Shown in pieces: positions 18,049 through 26,801 of a DNA stretch of 55,259 nt (its first letter is position 1; every line of letters begins with the position of its first letter). The stretch covers positions 1-55,259 of the forward strand of contig JAISBN010000037.1 of assembly GCA_031266175.1 (NCBI GenBank), read 5' to 3'. Below the pieces are notes generated by a model. The model was not told where the DNA came from and searched no databases. It was given only the letters and a program-made list of their open reading frames with translations. Both the position numbers and the translations under genes were made by a program. The stretch comes from Treponema sp. (GTDB taxonomy: Bacteria > Spirochaetota > Spirochaetia > Treponematales > Breznakiellaceae).

Positions 18049-19548
18049 CTAAAATATTCCGGATAAACACCGGTAGATAACAAGATATTTTTGATAAGCC
18101 GCGTCATATATTTTTCCCCGCGGCTCGTCGGGGTGATAAACCGCTTCCACTTTTAAAAACGCCGTCATTTCCTCAATGTTACGATAAAGTCCGGCAGCCA
18201 ATGCGCCCAGCATGGCGGCCCCCAGGGAAGTGGACTCGCTTTGCTGCATCACAAGTATATCCCTGCCGCAGATATCGGCTTTGATTGAATTCCAAAGCGC
18301 ACTTCGGGAACCCCCGCCTATGGAACGCAGCTCCTTCACCGGTATCCCGCATTGGACCAGGTATTCCAGGTTTTCCCGGAGCATATAACCCAAACCTTCA
18401 AGGATGGCCCGTATGATATGAGGGCGGCCCATTTCCAGTTTCAACCCAAACAGAACGCCCCGGGCGCGGGTATTTACCTCGCCCACCAGCTTACCTCCAA
18501 AATGGGGTATTAATAAAAGCCCGTCAGAGGCCGGCGGTACCGGCGCCGCCAGGTTATCCATCTCCCGGTAAACCACTGCTCCCCGTTCGGCACAGGAGAG
18601 GGCAAATTCCGGCATAAATTCGTCCCTGAACCATTTAAGGATAATAGCTCCCGCAGGATTATAAGCCAGACAGAGGTACAGATGGTTAAAATGCCGGTAT
18701 AAGGAAGGCCGAATCGGATTATCGTAATCAGGCTTTTCAACGGTAGCGGCGACAGCCAAACAGGTACCGGTGGTCTCGGTTACCATGCCGCTACAGATAT
18801 TCCCGCTTCCCAGGGCAGAGGCGACCTGATCCACGGCGCCGGTAGATACCGGGATACCCTGGACCAATCCGGTTTGCGCCGCGGCTTCAGCGTTTACCCT
18901 GGCGGCGGTAACGGCGCAGGGATACACCTCGGGCAGTTTTTTTTGATCAATCCCCGCGGCGTCCAGTATGGGGGAATAATAGGCGGTACGGTTAATATCA
19001 AAGTATCCCGAAGAGGACAATAATGCCGGATTTGATACGCAAAGCCCGGTTAGGCGCAGGATGAGATAATCTTCCAGTAAAAGGAACTTATGGGTTTTTT
19101 CATACACTTCCGGCAGGTTACGGGAAAACCATAGAAGTTTGGCAATCGGAACGGCGGGGGTCAATTCATTTAATCCCGTATGCCGGTAAAAAACAAGCGG
19201 GTCTATTTTTTCTTTAAGTTCTTCACATTCCCGGAAAGCCCGGGAATCCAGCCATACGACGGCATTCCCCAAAGCCCGGCCGGACTTATCCACCGGTATG
19301 ATAGTTTCACCCTGGGTAGTAACGGTAAGCATCCGTATATCCCCGGGATTGGGACAGGCCCGTACCACAGCGGCGGAACCGGTACACAAGGCTGTCCAAT
19401 AGACTTCCGGATCAAGCTCTACAAAATTTTCCGCGGGAGTTAAAAGATTATATTCAACAGAGTGACTGGCTATAAGAGAAAGCTGCCGGTTAAACAGGCA
19501 GACTTTTATCGCCGTAGTACCAGCATCAACAGTCAATAAATAACACAA
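18049..19548 (-). CDS. FGGY-family carbohydrate kinase (xylulokinase-like)
   Basis: 499 aa; TVDAGTTAIKVCLF N-terminus, STGAVDQVASALGSGN, RSIGGGSRSALWNSIKADICGRDI; TTG start with upstream GGAGG. Confidence 0.9.
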   Translation of the reverse strand: MCYLLTVDAGTTAIKVCLFNRQLSLIASHSVEYNLLTPAENFVELDPEVYWTALCTGSAAVVRACPNPGDIRMLTVTTQGETIIPVDKSGRALGNAVVWLDSRAFRECEELKEKIDPLVFYRHTGLNELTPAVPIAKLLWFSRNLPEVYEKTHKFLLLEDYLILRLTGLCVSNPALLSSSGYFDINRTAYYSPILDAAGIDQKKLPEVYPCAVTAARVNAEAAAQTGLVQGIPVSTGAVDQVASALGSGNICSGMVTETTGTCLAVAATVEKPDYDNPIRPSLYRHFNHLYLCLAYNPAGAIILKWFRDEFMPEFALSCAERGAVVYREMDNLAAPVPPASDGLLLIPHFGGKLVGEVNTRARGVLFGLKLEMGRPHIIRAILEGLGYMLRENLEYLVQCGIPVKELRSIGGGSRSALWNSIKADICGRDILVMQQSESTSLGAAMLGALAAGLYRNIEEMTAFLKVEAVYHPDEPRGKIYDAAYQKYLVIYRCLSGIF

Positions 19549-19569
19549 GCCATATTCCTCCGGAAACCG

Positions 19570-19619
19570 TTAATATGCCGTAACATATACGCATATGCGT
19601 ATATGTTACGGCATATTAA
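19570..19619. promoter_or_regulatory. perfect 50-bp palindrome, predicted repressor operator upstream of the kinase operon
   Basis: TTAATATGCCGTAACATATACGCATATGCGTATATGTTACGGCATATTAA equals its own reverse complement; lies between the GntR repressor gene and the kinase gene. Confidence 0.85.
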
Positions 19620-19631
19620 TTACCTTGTCAA
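19603..19631 (-). promoter_or_regulatory. sigma-70-type promoter for the sugar operon (-35 TTGACA at 19631-19626, 17-nt spacer, -10 TAACAT at 19608-19603)
   Basis: Consensus -35 with optimal spacing; the -10 hexamer falls inside the 50-bp palindrome. Confidence 0.65.
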
Positions 19632-19658
19632 CAAAAATTTTTTAAACCGCCGGGTTTT

Positions 19659-20795
19659 TTAAAACTTCAGCTTTGAAAAAAGCCTCTGTTTATCTGTTTT
19701 TTTACCACAGCTATTCCGTTTAACCAGCTGTGGTTCAAAGATATTGATATACGGCCAGGGCCGTTTCTGATGGATCAAGTCTAACAAGGCCCGGGCAGCC
19801 ATTTCTCCCAAAACTTGCTTTGGGTGAGCAATTGAGGTAAGAGAAGGCTCTACCGCGGAAGCCAGAACAGTATCATCAAAGCCGATAATGGATATTTCAT
19901 CAGGAATACGGATACCGGCTTTCTTTATATAATGCATACTCTCCAGCGCCACTTCATCGTTATAACAGAAAAGGGCGCTGATCTGTGAGCCGTACACCTT
20001 TTTCACCAAATGCGCTTCCAGGTCCGGCCCGCAGGGGATAAGCAGCGGTTTTTCAAGCCCCAGGGCGGCGCATTTCTCGGTGAATCCCTGTTGCCTCAGA
20101 AGGGAATCTTTATACTGGTCCATATAAACGACGGCCATATTGGTATGCCCCAGTTCATGAAAATATTGGGCTGCAAGACTCCCTCCCTTCTGTTCATCTA
20201 GCATCGTATAAGAAGTTTCAATTCCTTCGTAACGGCTATCAATCATGATATAAGGAATACCGGCGGCCCGCAGCCGGCGGAAAGCTTCCCGGAGGCGATC
20301 CGAAACCGTACCGCAGCGATGGCTGGGCTCTACAATAATTCCGGAAGAGCCTTTTTGGAGGATCTCCTCCAGAATTTCGCAGATACGAACGGAATCGTCC
20401 CGGCTGTCGCTAATAATGAAGTTGCAATTATGCTCCGTGAGGACCTTGGAAGTACCCTTAATATAATAGGGAACAAAATACGTATAGGCCATGTCCAGAA
20501 TAACATCAATATTTAATTTTTTAGCGGCAAGGCTGGAAGCGATGCAAAAGGTCCCTTTCCCATGTATTTTCCGGAGATACCCGGCGTTTACCAGCCGGGA
20601 CAAGGCGTTTCTTACCGTAAGACGTCCTATACCATAGGATTCCACCATTTCCGACTCACTGGGCAGCTTGTCGCCAACTTTAATCTCCCCGGACTCAATT
20701 TGTGCCTTGATCCGCTCCGAGAGCTGATAATAGAGAGGGTTGGGATCATTTCGATATAACACAAACGCAACTCCGATCTTGTGGGGCTGTTTCAA
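19659..20795 (-). CDS. GntR-family regulator with LacI-type sugar-binding domain (AraR-like)
   Basis: N-terminal GntR wHTH (PLYYQLSERIKAQIESGEIKVGDKLPSESEMVESYGIGRLTVRNALSRLVNAGYLRKIHGKGTF) plus LacI-like ligand domain (ISIIGFDDTVLASAVEPSLTSIAHPKQVLGEMAARALLDLI). The true start may be an internal GTG (VLYRNDPNPLYYQ). Confidence 0.9.
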   Translation of the reverse strand: MKQPHKIGVAFVLYRNDPNPLYYQLSERIKAQIESGEIKVGDKLPSESEMVESYGIGRLTVRNALSRLVNAGYLRKIHGKGTFCIASSLAAKKLNIDVILDMAYTYFVPYYIKGTSKVLTEHNCNFIISDSRDDSVRICEILEEILQKGSSGIIVEPSHRCGTVSDRLREAFRRLRAAGIPYIMIDSRYEGIETSYTMLDEQKGGSLAAQYFHELGHTNMAVVYMDQYKDSLLRQQGFTEKCAALGLEKPLLIPCGPDLEAHLVKKVYGSQISALFCYNDEVALESMHYIKKAGIRIPDEISIIGFDDTVLASAVEPSLTSIAHPKQVLGEMAARALLDLIHQKRPWPYINIFEPQLVKRNSCGKKTDKQRLFSKLKF

Positions 20796-20813
20796 AAGCT
20801 AAAGTTTTGAGAC
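20789..20813. other. short stem-loop at the gntR 5' end
   Basis: GTTTCAAAA-gctaaag-TTTTGAGAC; 9-bp stem with one G-T pair. Confidence 0.4.
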
Positions 20814-20961
20814 GGGCTTTATAATAACACGAAAGAACCGCCCGGAAAAGGTATCGGCAGCGCCGGAATTTTAAAATGCGAAATGCGGCTGTTTTGAATT
20901 TATTTTCCCTTTGGACCAGGATATTTGACAGAATTCTTATGCCGGTGTTATTATCCCTATC

Positions 20962-21361
20962 ATGAAAACCGAAAGCTGGAAACAGGCAAAAGCGGCGTTT
21001 GGAATTGAGTTCAATCCGGGGATATCATGCTGCTGGCTTCCCGGGGCGGCAAGACAGCGGAGCTGCTTCCCATTTTACAGATATGCAGGCATAAAAAAGC
21101 CGTCGTTATTTCGATAACTGAAAATCTTGAATCGCCCATGGCGCGGGAGTCGGACATCGTTCTCAAAATGAATGTCCCTAGGGAAACGGACCGGTATAAC
21201 ACCCGGGGAACCACCAGTTTTGTGGTGTTGTGCGCGCTTTTTGATGCCTTACAGGCAGCATTATAGAAGAAACGGATTATCAAAATGAAAAATTCGCCTT
21301 GGTACGTCCCGGCGGCGCTGTGGGTAAACGGTTAAATCCCGAACAGCCCCTTTACGATTGA
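20962..21361 (+). pseudogene. degraded SIS-domain phosphosugar isomerase/regulator
   Basis: N-terminal piece MKTESWKQAKAAFGIEFNPG (20962) changes frame into GGKTAELLPILQICRHKKAVVISITENLESPMARESDIVLKMNVPRETDRYNTRGTTSFVVLCALFDALQAAL, then shifts frame near 21260-21266 into IEETDYQNEKFALVRPGGAVGKRLNPEQPLYD*. Confidence 0.75.
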
Positions 21362-21540
21362 GGAAATGGCCGAGGCGGAGGCAAAACGATTCGGCAAAAC
21401 CGGCTTTGTTGTCATTGTTACCCCGAATGCCGCCCATTACCCGGCGGTGAAAGCGTTCCTGAACGGGGGAAATCCACATCGTATACGACAAACCCCTCTG
21501 TTTTGAGGAATCCGAAACCGCGGAGCTGGCAAAAAAACAG
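21351..21540 (+). pseudogene. internal fragment of a Gfo/Idh/MocA-family oxidoreductase
   Basis: FTIEEMAEAEAKRFGKTGFVVIVTPNAAHYPAVKAFLNGG, then a +1 shift at G5 (21465-21469) into EIHIVYDKPLCFEESETAELAKKQ; no Rossmann N-terminus or C-terminal domain. Confidence 0.75.
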
Positions 21541-21544
21541 CAAC

Positions 21545-21574
21545 AAAAAAGCCTGTCCGAAGACAGGCTTTTTT
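21545..21574 (-). terminator. Rho-independent terminator after tRNA-Asn, symmetric enough to act in both directions
   Basis: AAAAAAGCCTGTC-TTCG-GACAGGCTTTTTT on the minus strand. Confidence 0.9.
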
Positions 21575-21575
21575 A

Positions 21576-21648
21576 CTCCCCCGCGCGGGTTCGAACCACG
21601 GACCCAGTGGTTAACAGCCACTTGCTCTGCCAGCTGAGCTACAGGGGA
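21576..21648 (-). tRNA. tRNA-Asn (anticodon GTT)
   Basis: Minus strand TCCCCTGTAGCTCAGCTGGCAGAGCAAGTGGCTGTTAACCACTGGGTCCGTGGTTCGAACCCGCGCGGGGGA(G) folds into a full cloverleaf; loop CTGTTAA; 3' CCA not encoded. Confidence 0.96.
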
Positions 21649-21684
21649 ATGTTGTTTCAATATACTTCAAGGGGCTTTTTTGTG

Positions 21685-22686
21685 TCAAGCCCTTTCGTAC
21701 AATTCAACCCTGTTCCGGCCCAGTCCTTTTGCCTTTCTCAGGGCCGTATCGGCGGCAAAGGACAAGTCCCGTACATTGTCCGCGTGCTGGGGGGCTACGG
21801 CAATGCCCATACTGGTCCGGATGTGCAGTTCATCGGTTTCCGAAGACCCCGGCCTGGTAACGGTGACCACCTGGTTTGCCACTTTTTCCCGGATCTTCTC
21901 GGCTACGGTAACGGCATCCTGTCCCGCCGTATCAGGGAGCAGGACGGCAAACTCGTCTCCCGAAAGCCGGGCGGCAATATCCCCGGGGCGGCCCAGGTGC
22001 TTAAGCACCTCCGCCGTGGCAATAATCACCTTGTCCCCGCCGGCGGGCCCGTAACGGTCATTGATGGCATGGACCTTGTCCAGGTCCATCATGATAAGAG
22101 ACATTTCCCGAACGCCCACGGCGCCGGTTTTAAACCGGTCCTTAATGGTTTCTTCCAGAAAACTCCGGTTATAAAGGCCGGTTAATTCATCGGTAATGGC
22201 CCGGCGCCGGGCGGTTTCGCCCCACTGAACCAAATCCCGCAGGTGCTTGGAAGACTGGTTAAGCCAGCTGTTCTGGACCGCTCCGATGGAATTGAGCATT
22301 TTAATGCCCATCATGGGATGGTCAAAAATGATCCGGTAAAAATCTATGCCCTGAAGGACCATAAGATCCGAATCTTCCCTGGCGGTGATGGTGGCCGACC
22401 GGGGTTCGCCGGCAATAACCGACATTTCCCCCAGAAAGGCGCCGGGAACAATGTCGAACATCCAGCGCATGGTTCCGTCGGACTGCTTTTTATGGGCGCT
22501 TAAGGAACCGGAAAGGAGGATAAACATATCTTCCCCGTGATCCCCTTCGTTAAAGATCGCCTCCCCCGCGGCAAAATGGCGGCGCTCCATAAAAGCGGTA
22601 ACGGCATTGAATTCCAGGCTGCTCATGGAAGCAAAAAGCGGGCTGTTGATCAGTACCGGATCCTGGATCGGGGGCAGAATGCTCAT
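21685..22686 (-). CDS. cyclic-nucleotide-binding domain plus GGDEF diguanylate cyclase (SGDEF variant)
   Basis: N-terminal cNMP-binding fold (FNEGDHGEDMFILLSGSLSAHK...GAFLGEMSVIAGEPRSATITA); C-terminal GGDEF domain (DELTGLYNRSFLEE, DLDKVHAINDRYGPAGGDKVI, ARLSGDEFAVLLP). Confidence 0.92.
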   Translation of the reverse strand: MSILPPIQDPVLINSPLFASMSSLEFNAVTAFMERRHFAAGEAIFNEGDHGEDMFILLSGSLSAHKKQSDGTMRWMFDIVPGAFLGEMSVIAGEPRSATITAREDSDLMVLQGIDFYRIIFDHPMMGIKMLNSIGAVQNSWLNQSSKHLRDLVQWGETARRRAITDELTGLYNRSFLEETIKDRFKTGAVGVREMSLIMMDLDKVHAINDRYGPAGGDKVIIATAEVLKHLGRPGDIAARLSGDEFAVLLPDTAGQDAVTVAEKIREKVANQVVTVTRPGSSETDELHIRTSMGIAVAPQHADNVRDLSFAADTALRKAKGLGRNRVELYERA

Positions 22687-23708
22687 AGCCCTTCCCTGCG
22701 GACAGGCTGAGGATCCGATCTGTATTCGCTTATTTTTCCGCCGCCGCCGTTTTTCCAGGTATCCAGGAGCAGGGCATAGGTTCCCTTAAACAGATCATCC
22801 CAGACCTGGCCGTCTTCGGGCCAGATCGAATAGGCGATGGTTCCGGTAAAGGAAAAGGCCGGCATATCCCCCCGGGCGGGAACCGGCTCCAGCGCCTGGA
22901 TGGAACGGAACAACTCCCTGACCACCTTTTCCGCCAGCGGACGGGGACACTTGTTGATCAAAAGCCCCGTCTCGTTGCTTTTAAAACGCATGGCCCAGCC
23001 CCGGCGCAGCCGGCGGGTCAAGGCTCTAAGAATCTTCGCCAGCCGGATCATCGCTTCGTCCCCGGCTTCGTGGCCCCGGGAATCTACCAGGATCTTAAAC
23101 CGGTCCGGCTTAAGCATGATAAGGGCCGTGGGGATTTCCAGGATATGGTTGATTTCATCCGTCAGGTAGGTCTGCTTCCAGAGTCCCGTACCGGGATCCT
23201 CATAGGCCCGGCGCTGGAGTTCGTTCACCCAGGAAAGGTTTTCCAGCAGTATGTTCTGGGTGGATTTGATGCGGCTGGTCATCATCACGATGGAATTAAG
23301 CAGTATCCGGGAAACAATGTGGGGTTCTTCGGTAACAAAATCGTCCATGGTCAGGCCCATCGCGGGAAACATGACCAGTACCGATTCTTCCACGGCCTCC
23401 GCGACGGCATCGTATTCCGCCTTGCGGGCAAAGTCAAAGTCGCCGATGGTATCCCCCGGGGCATACTGGGCAAGCTGGTCATCGTCCTCGTCGTCCCGGG
23501 GTTTGTAGATCCGGATAGCCCCTTCCAGGAGGATATAAAAATGTTCCGCTTTCTGGCCTATGGAAAAGAGCTTTGCCTTTTTACGAAGGTTGATGATACA
23601 GGACCGCTCAACAATATAATCGTAATCTTTATCAAGAAGGGAGGTAAACAGCTCTGCTTTTTTAATGGGAGCGGGATCCAGCATCTGCTTTAGCGATTGT
23701 TCCAACAA
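22683..23708 (-). CDS. cyclic-nucleotide-binding domain plus degenerate GGDEF-like domain
   Basis: IGQKAEHFYILLEGAIRIYK...PGDTIGDFDFARKAEYDAVAEAVEESVLVMFP; GGDEF-like PGTGLWKQTYLTDEI, LKPDRFKILVDSRGHEAGDEAM, but the signature position reads FKSNETGLLI; 4-bp overlap with the next gene. Confidence 0.82.
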   Translation of the reverse strand: MLEQSLKQMLDPAPIKKAELFTSLLDKDYDYIVERSCIINLRKKAKLFSIGQKAEHFYILLEGAIRIYKPRDDEDDDQLAQYAPGDTIGDFDFARKAEYDAVAEAVEESVLVMFPAMGLTMDDFVTEEPHIVSRILLNSIVMMTSRIKSTQNILLENLSWVNELQRRAYEDPGTGLWKQTYLTDEINHILEIPTALIMLKPDRFKILVDSRGHEAGDEAMIRLAKILRALTRRLRRGWAMRFKSNETGLLINKCPRPLAEKVVRELFRSIQALEPVPARGDMPAFSFTGTIAYSIWPEDGQVWDDLFKGTYALLLDTWKNGGGGKISEYRSDPQPVRREGL

Positions 23709-23777
23709 ATACCCCTTCCAAAGAATAATAGTTCTTTTTGCCCTTTTTTACTACTGCCCTTGACATTCAAACCGGAG

Positions 23778-25271
23778 CTATTTTTCCCAATACCGGAGGA
23801 AAATCCTAAACACCTCCGGCAGGGCCGCAAGCCGCCGGCCGGGACCGCCGGTCAGCACCCGGATCAGGGCTTTAAGTCCGGCGGAAACTTTTTCCGAATA
23901 GGGATGCCAGAAAATGTTCCGCCCTACGGCGGGGAGTATGTCGTCTACCACCACCTGGACTTTTACCATTTCTTTAAACCCCGCTTCTCCGTGGGTTCTT
24001 CCCAGCCCCGAATCCCCGAAGCCTCCCCAGGGAGTCTCCGCCAGTCCGTGGGACATCAGGTGATCGTTTATCATCACCGCCCCCGCGTTGATCCGCGCCG
24101 CCAGCTCCCGGGCCCTGCGGCGGTTCCGGGACCAGACCGATCCTGTTAAACCGTAGGAAGAAGCGTTGGCTATGCGGAGGGCCTCTTCGTCGTCCGAAGC
24201 GGGGATCACCGCCGCGACGGGGCCGAAAATTTCTTCGTTCATCACCGGCATGTCCGGCGTTACGCCGGTAAGCGCCAGAGCCGGAACCGCGGCTGCCGCC
24301 GCGTCCTGAAAAAAGGCCCCTTCGCTTTTGGCGGCAATCTGCGCGCCCTTCGCCAGGCAGGCTTCTATCTGCCTGCACACCGTCTGTTTTTGTTTAAGGC
24401 TTGCCATGGGTCCCAGATCAATACCCTGGCGCAGGCCCCGGATGAGGGCGCAGAATTTTTCCAGAAAAGCATCGTAGACCTTCCGGTGAACGATAATCCG
24501 CTGAACACCCCCGCAGGACTGGCCGGCGTTGGAAAAGGCCGCCCAGACCAGGCCCCTGGCGGCCCGGTCCGGCGCGGCGTCTTCCCGGACGATAGCCGCG
24601 TCCGCTCCGCCCAGTTCCAGCACCAGGGGAAGAAGCCGGGGAGCGGCCAGGGCCATCAGTTCCCGGCCGGTGGCGGTAGAACCGGTAAAGAAGAGTTTAT
24701 CCACCCCCGGAGCGGCGGCGGATCCGATAAAGGCGGGGCCCGCTTCCCTGCCGGGCAGTTCCACATAGGTAAAAAGCCCTTCCGGCAGTTCCGCGGCCCT
24801 GAAAAGCTCCTCCAAAGAGCAGCCCACGCCGGGGGTAAGGGATGCGGTTTTAAGGAGGACCGCGTTCCCCGCCAGCAGGGCCATGACCACTTCCGAAAAG
24901 GGTATGGCAAAGGGATAATTCCAGGGGGAAATGATCCCCACCACTCCCCAGGGTTTATATATCAGGGAACTGCGCTTGTTAAACATCAGCAGGCTGCCCA
25001 TCCCTACGGGAGCCTCGGCAAGAAAACGCCGCCCCATCCTCCGGTAATAGCCCAGGGCCATGACCGCGGGAACCAGTTCCGCCGCCAGGGCGTCCAGGGG
25101 GAGCTTTCCGTTTTCCCGGTGGATGGTTTCGCTGATGTCGTCAACATGGGCGGCCAGATACGAAGCGGCCTTTTTCAGATGGGCGGAACGCTTCCCGTAG
25201 GGCAGTACGGCCCAGGCCTTTTGGGCTTCCCGGGCCCGGACAATAATCGAAGCCAGCTCTTCACGCTTCAT
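23778..25271 (-). CDS. aldehyde dehydrogenase family protein
   Basis: 497 aa; GVVGIISPWNYPFAIPFSEV, LFFTGSTATGREL, LELGGADAAIV, SNAGQSCGGVQRIIVH. Confidence 0.92.
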   Translation of the reverse strand: MKREELASIIVRAREAQKAWAVLPYGKRSAHLKKAASYLAAHVDDISETIHRENGKLPLDALAAELVPAVMALGYYRRMGRRFLAEAPVGMGSLLMFNKRSSLIYKPWGVVGIISPWNYPFAIPFSEVVMALLAGNAVLLKTASLTPGVGCSLEELFRAAELPEGLFTYVELPGREAGPAFIGSAAAPGVDKLFFTGSTATGRELMALAAPRLLPLVLELGGADAAIVREDAAPDRAARGLVWAAFSNAGQSCGGVQRIIVHRKVYDAFLEKFCALIRGLRQGIDLGPMASLKQKQTVCRQIEACLAKGAQIAAKSEGAFFQDAAAAAVPALALTGVTPDMPVMNEEIFGPVAAVIPASDDEEALRIANASSYGLTGSVWSRNRRRARELAARINAGAVMINDHLMSHGLAETPWGGFGDSGLGRTHGEAGFKEMVKVQVVVDDILPAVGRNIFWHPYSEKVSAGLKALIRVLTGGPGRRLAALPEVFRIFLRYWEK

Positions 25272-26092
25272 CCCTTACCTCCGTTTCTTCCCTTAAACTC
25301 GTCCATGGCGTGGCTTATGCCGAAAAAGTCCGCCACCGCGTCAAGAAAACCCAGAGGAAACAGGCGGAGCAGGAGGATCGTGCCAGCAAAGGGTGGTATG
25401 ATAAGACGCTTGCGCTTATTCAGTACGGCTTTGACAATGCGCCGTACCGCGTACCGGGGCTGCATGACCGGCAGCAGCAGGGGAAACCGGGTTTTGACCC
25501 CGGCGAACATCCCCGTATCGATAAAGAAGGGACAGATCACCGTGGTTTTAACGGCGCTCTTCATGCGGCGCAGTTCCATCCGCAGGGATTCGTCAAAACC
25601 CACCGCGGCAAATTTGGAAGCGCAGTAATCCGCCAGGCCCCGGACGCCGATAAGCCCCGCGGCGGAGGCGACGGTAACGATATGGCCGCTGTTCCGTTCC
25701 AGCATGGAAGGAAGAAAAGCCTTGGCGGTCCAGAACAGGGGAAGCACGTTAACCTGTATGGTTTTTTCAATTTTTTCGTCGGGGGTTTCCAGCAGGGTTT
25801 TACCCGAAACGACGCCCGCGTTGTTCACCAGAATGTCCACGGGCCCCAGCTTTTTAACAAGCGCCTTTGCCCGGCGGTACACCGCGTCCCTGCCGGATAT
25901 GTCGCAGCCCATGCCGGTTATGGAAAGGCCCTCCGCCGCGGCTTCCTTTTCCAGGGCCCGTAAGGCCGGGGCGGAAATATCCCACACCGCCACCCGGCCG
26001 CCCCGCCGGGCAAAGTCCAGGGCCATAAGCCGGCCTATGCCCGAGGCCCCGCCGGTCACCAGTACCAGTTTGCCGCTTATATCCTTCATCAA
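25268..26092 (-). CDS. short-chain dehydrogenase/reductase
   Basis: 274 aa; LVTGGASGIGRLMA, NNAGVVSGK, YCASKFA; 4-bp overlap with the ALDH gene. Confidence 0.92.
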   Translation of the reverse strand: MMKDISGKLVLVTGGASGIGRLMALDFARRGGRVAVWDISAPALRALEKEAAAEGLSITGMGCDISGRDAVYRRAKALVKKLGPVDILVNNAGVVSGKTLLETPDEKIEKTIQVNVLPLFWTAKAFLPSMLERNSGHIVTVASAAGLIGVRGLADYCASKFAAVGFDESLRMELRRMKSAVKTTVICPFFIDTGMFAGVKTRFPLLLPVMQPRYAVRRIVKAVLNKRKRLIIPPFAGTILLLRLFPLGFLDAVADFFGISHAMDEFKGRNGGKG

Positions 26093-26143
26093 AAAACCCC
26101 CTTTACGTCAAAATGTCAAAACCCGGCGCCTTATAAAAGGCCT

Positions 26144-26554
26144 TTACAAAAGGCTTTCTATTCCCGCCTTTAAACAGGCCGCTTTTAATTTGCCGTCCAG
26201 CGTACCCAATGCGGCGTTCTTGCGGACCGCCAGTTCCAGGTACGCCGCCTCCCGGGCGCTCAGGCCGTAGAGCCCCGCCAGGTCAAGAAGCCGCCCGGTA
26301 TAATCCCCGGAAAAGAAAACTTCGGTACTAAAGTGATACATCGTAAGAAAGCGGTTGATTTCCAGGGCGTCGGCATGCTTGAACCGGCCCCGTTTTAACG
26401 CCGTTAAAAGCAGTTCCGTCATTTCGTCCCAGAACTGAACCGGCACCAGCGTTTCTTCATTGGCAAATTTACGGAACTGATCCTTTACCAAAACGGATCT
26501 TTCGTGGGGCAAAAAAAGGGCCGCGCAAAAACTGCAGTCCACCACGCAGATCAT
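26144..26554 (-). CDS. PIN-domain protein, putative type II toxin
   Basis: 136 aa; VVDCSFCAALFLPHE, spaced acidic residues, LSAREAAYLELAVRKNAALGTLDGKLKAACLKAGI. Confidence 0.85.
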   Translation of the reverse strand: MICVVDCSFCAALFLPHERSVLVKDQFRKFANEETLVPVQFWDEMTELLLTALKRGRFKHADALEINRFLTMYHFSTEVFFSGDYTGRLLDLAGLYGLSAREAAYLELAVRKNAALGTLDGKLKAACLKAGIESLL

Positions 26555-26736
26555 TTTAGTGTCTGGTAGCTGAAAAGCCGTTCCACGATTTCTTCCCTGG
26601 ACAGGGTATCCTCTTTTACGGGAACAATCTGGGCAATAGGTTTACCCTGTCGGAGGATAAAGTACTCGTGGCCTTTGACTACCTCTTCTATCATCTCCAT
26701 AAAATAATTTTTGGCGCTGGCGATGTTGATATTCAT
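26551..26736 (-). CDS. Phd/YefM-like antitoxin
   Basis: MNINIASAKNYFMEMIEEVVKGHEYFILRQGKPIAQIVPV; 4-bp overlap with the PIN gene; ORF track extends upstream to 26772. Confidence 0.82.
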   Translation of the reverse strand: MNINIASAKNYFMEMIEEVVKGHEYFILRQGKPIAQIVPVKEDTLSREEIVERLFSYQTLK

Positions 26737-26801
26737 TGCCCCAGTATATCGTATAATAAGCGCCCTTGTCATGAATCTTTCAATAAAGTATTATTTTTTT
26801 T

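Noticed and set aside
24390-25628. 412-aa plus-strand ORF
   Set aside because: Antisense to the ALDH and SDR genes, both with clear catalytic motifs.
26551-26772. Extended N-terminus (MTRALIIRYTGA) of the antitoxin ORF
   Set aside because: Family similarity starts at MNINIASAKNYF (26736); the extension is probably an ORF-caller artefact.
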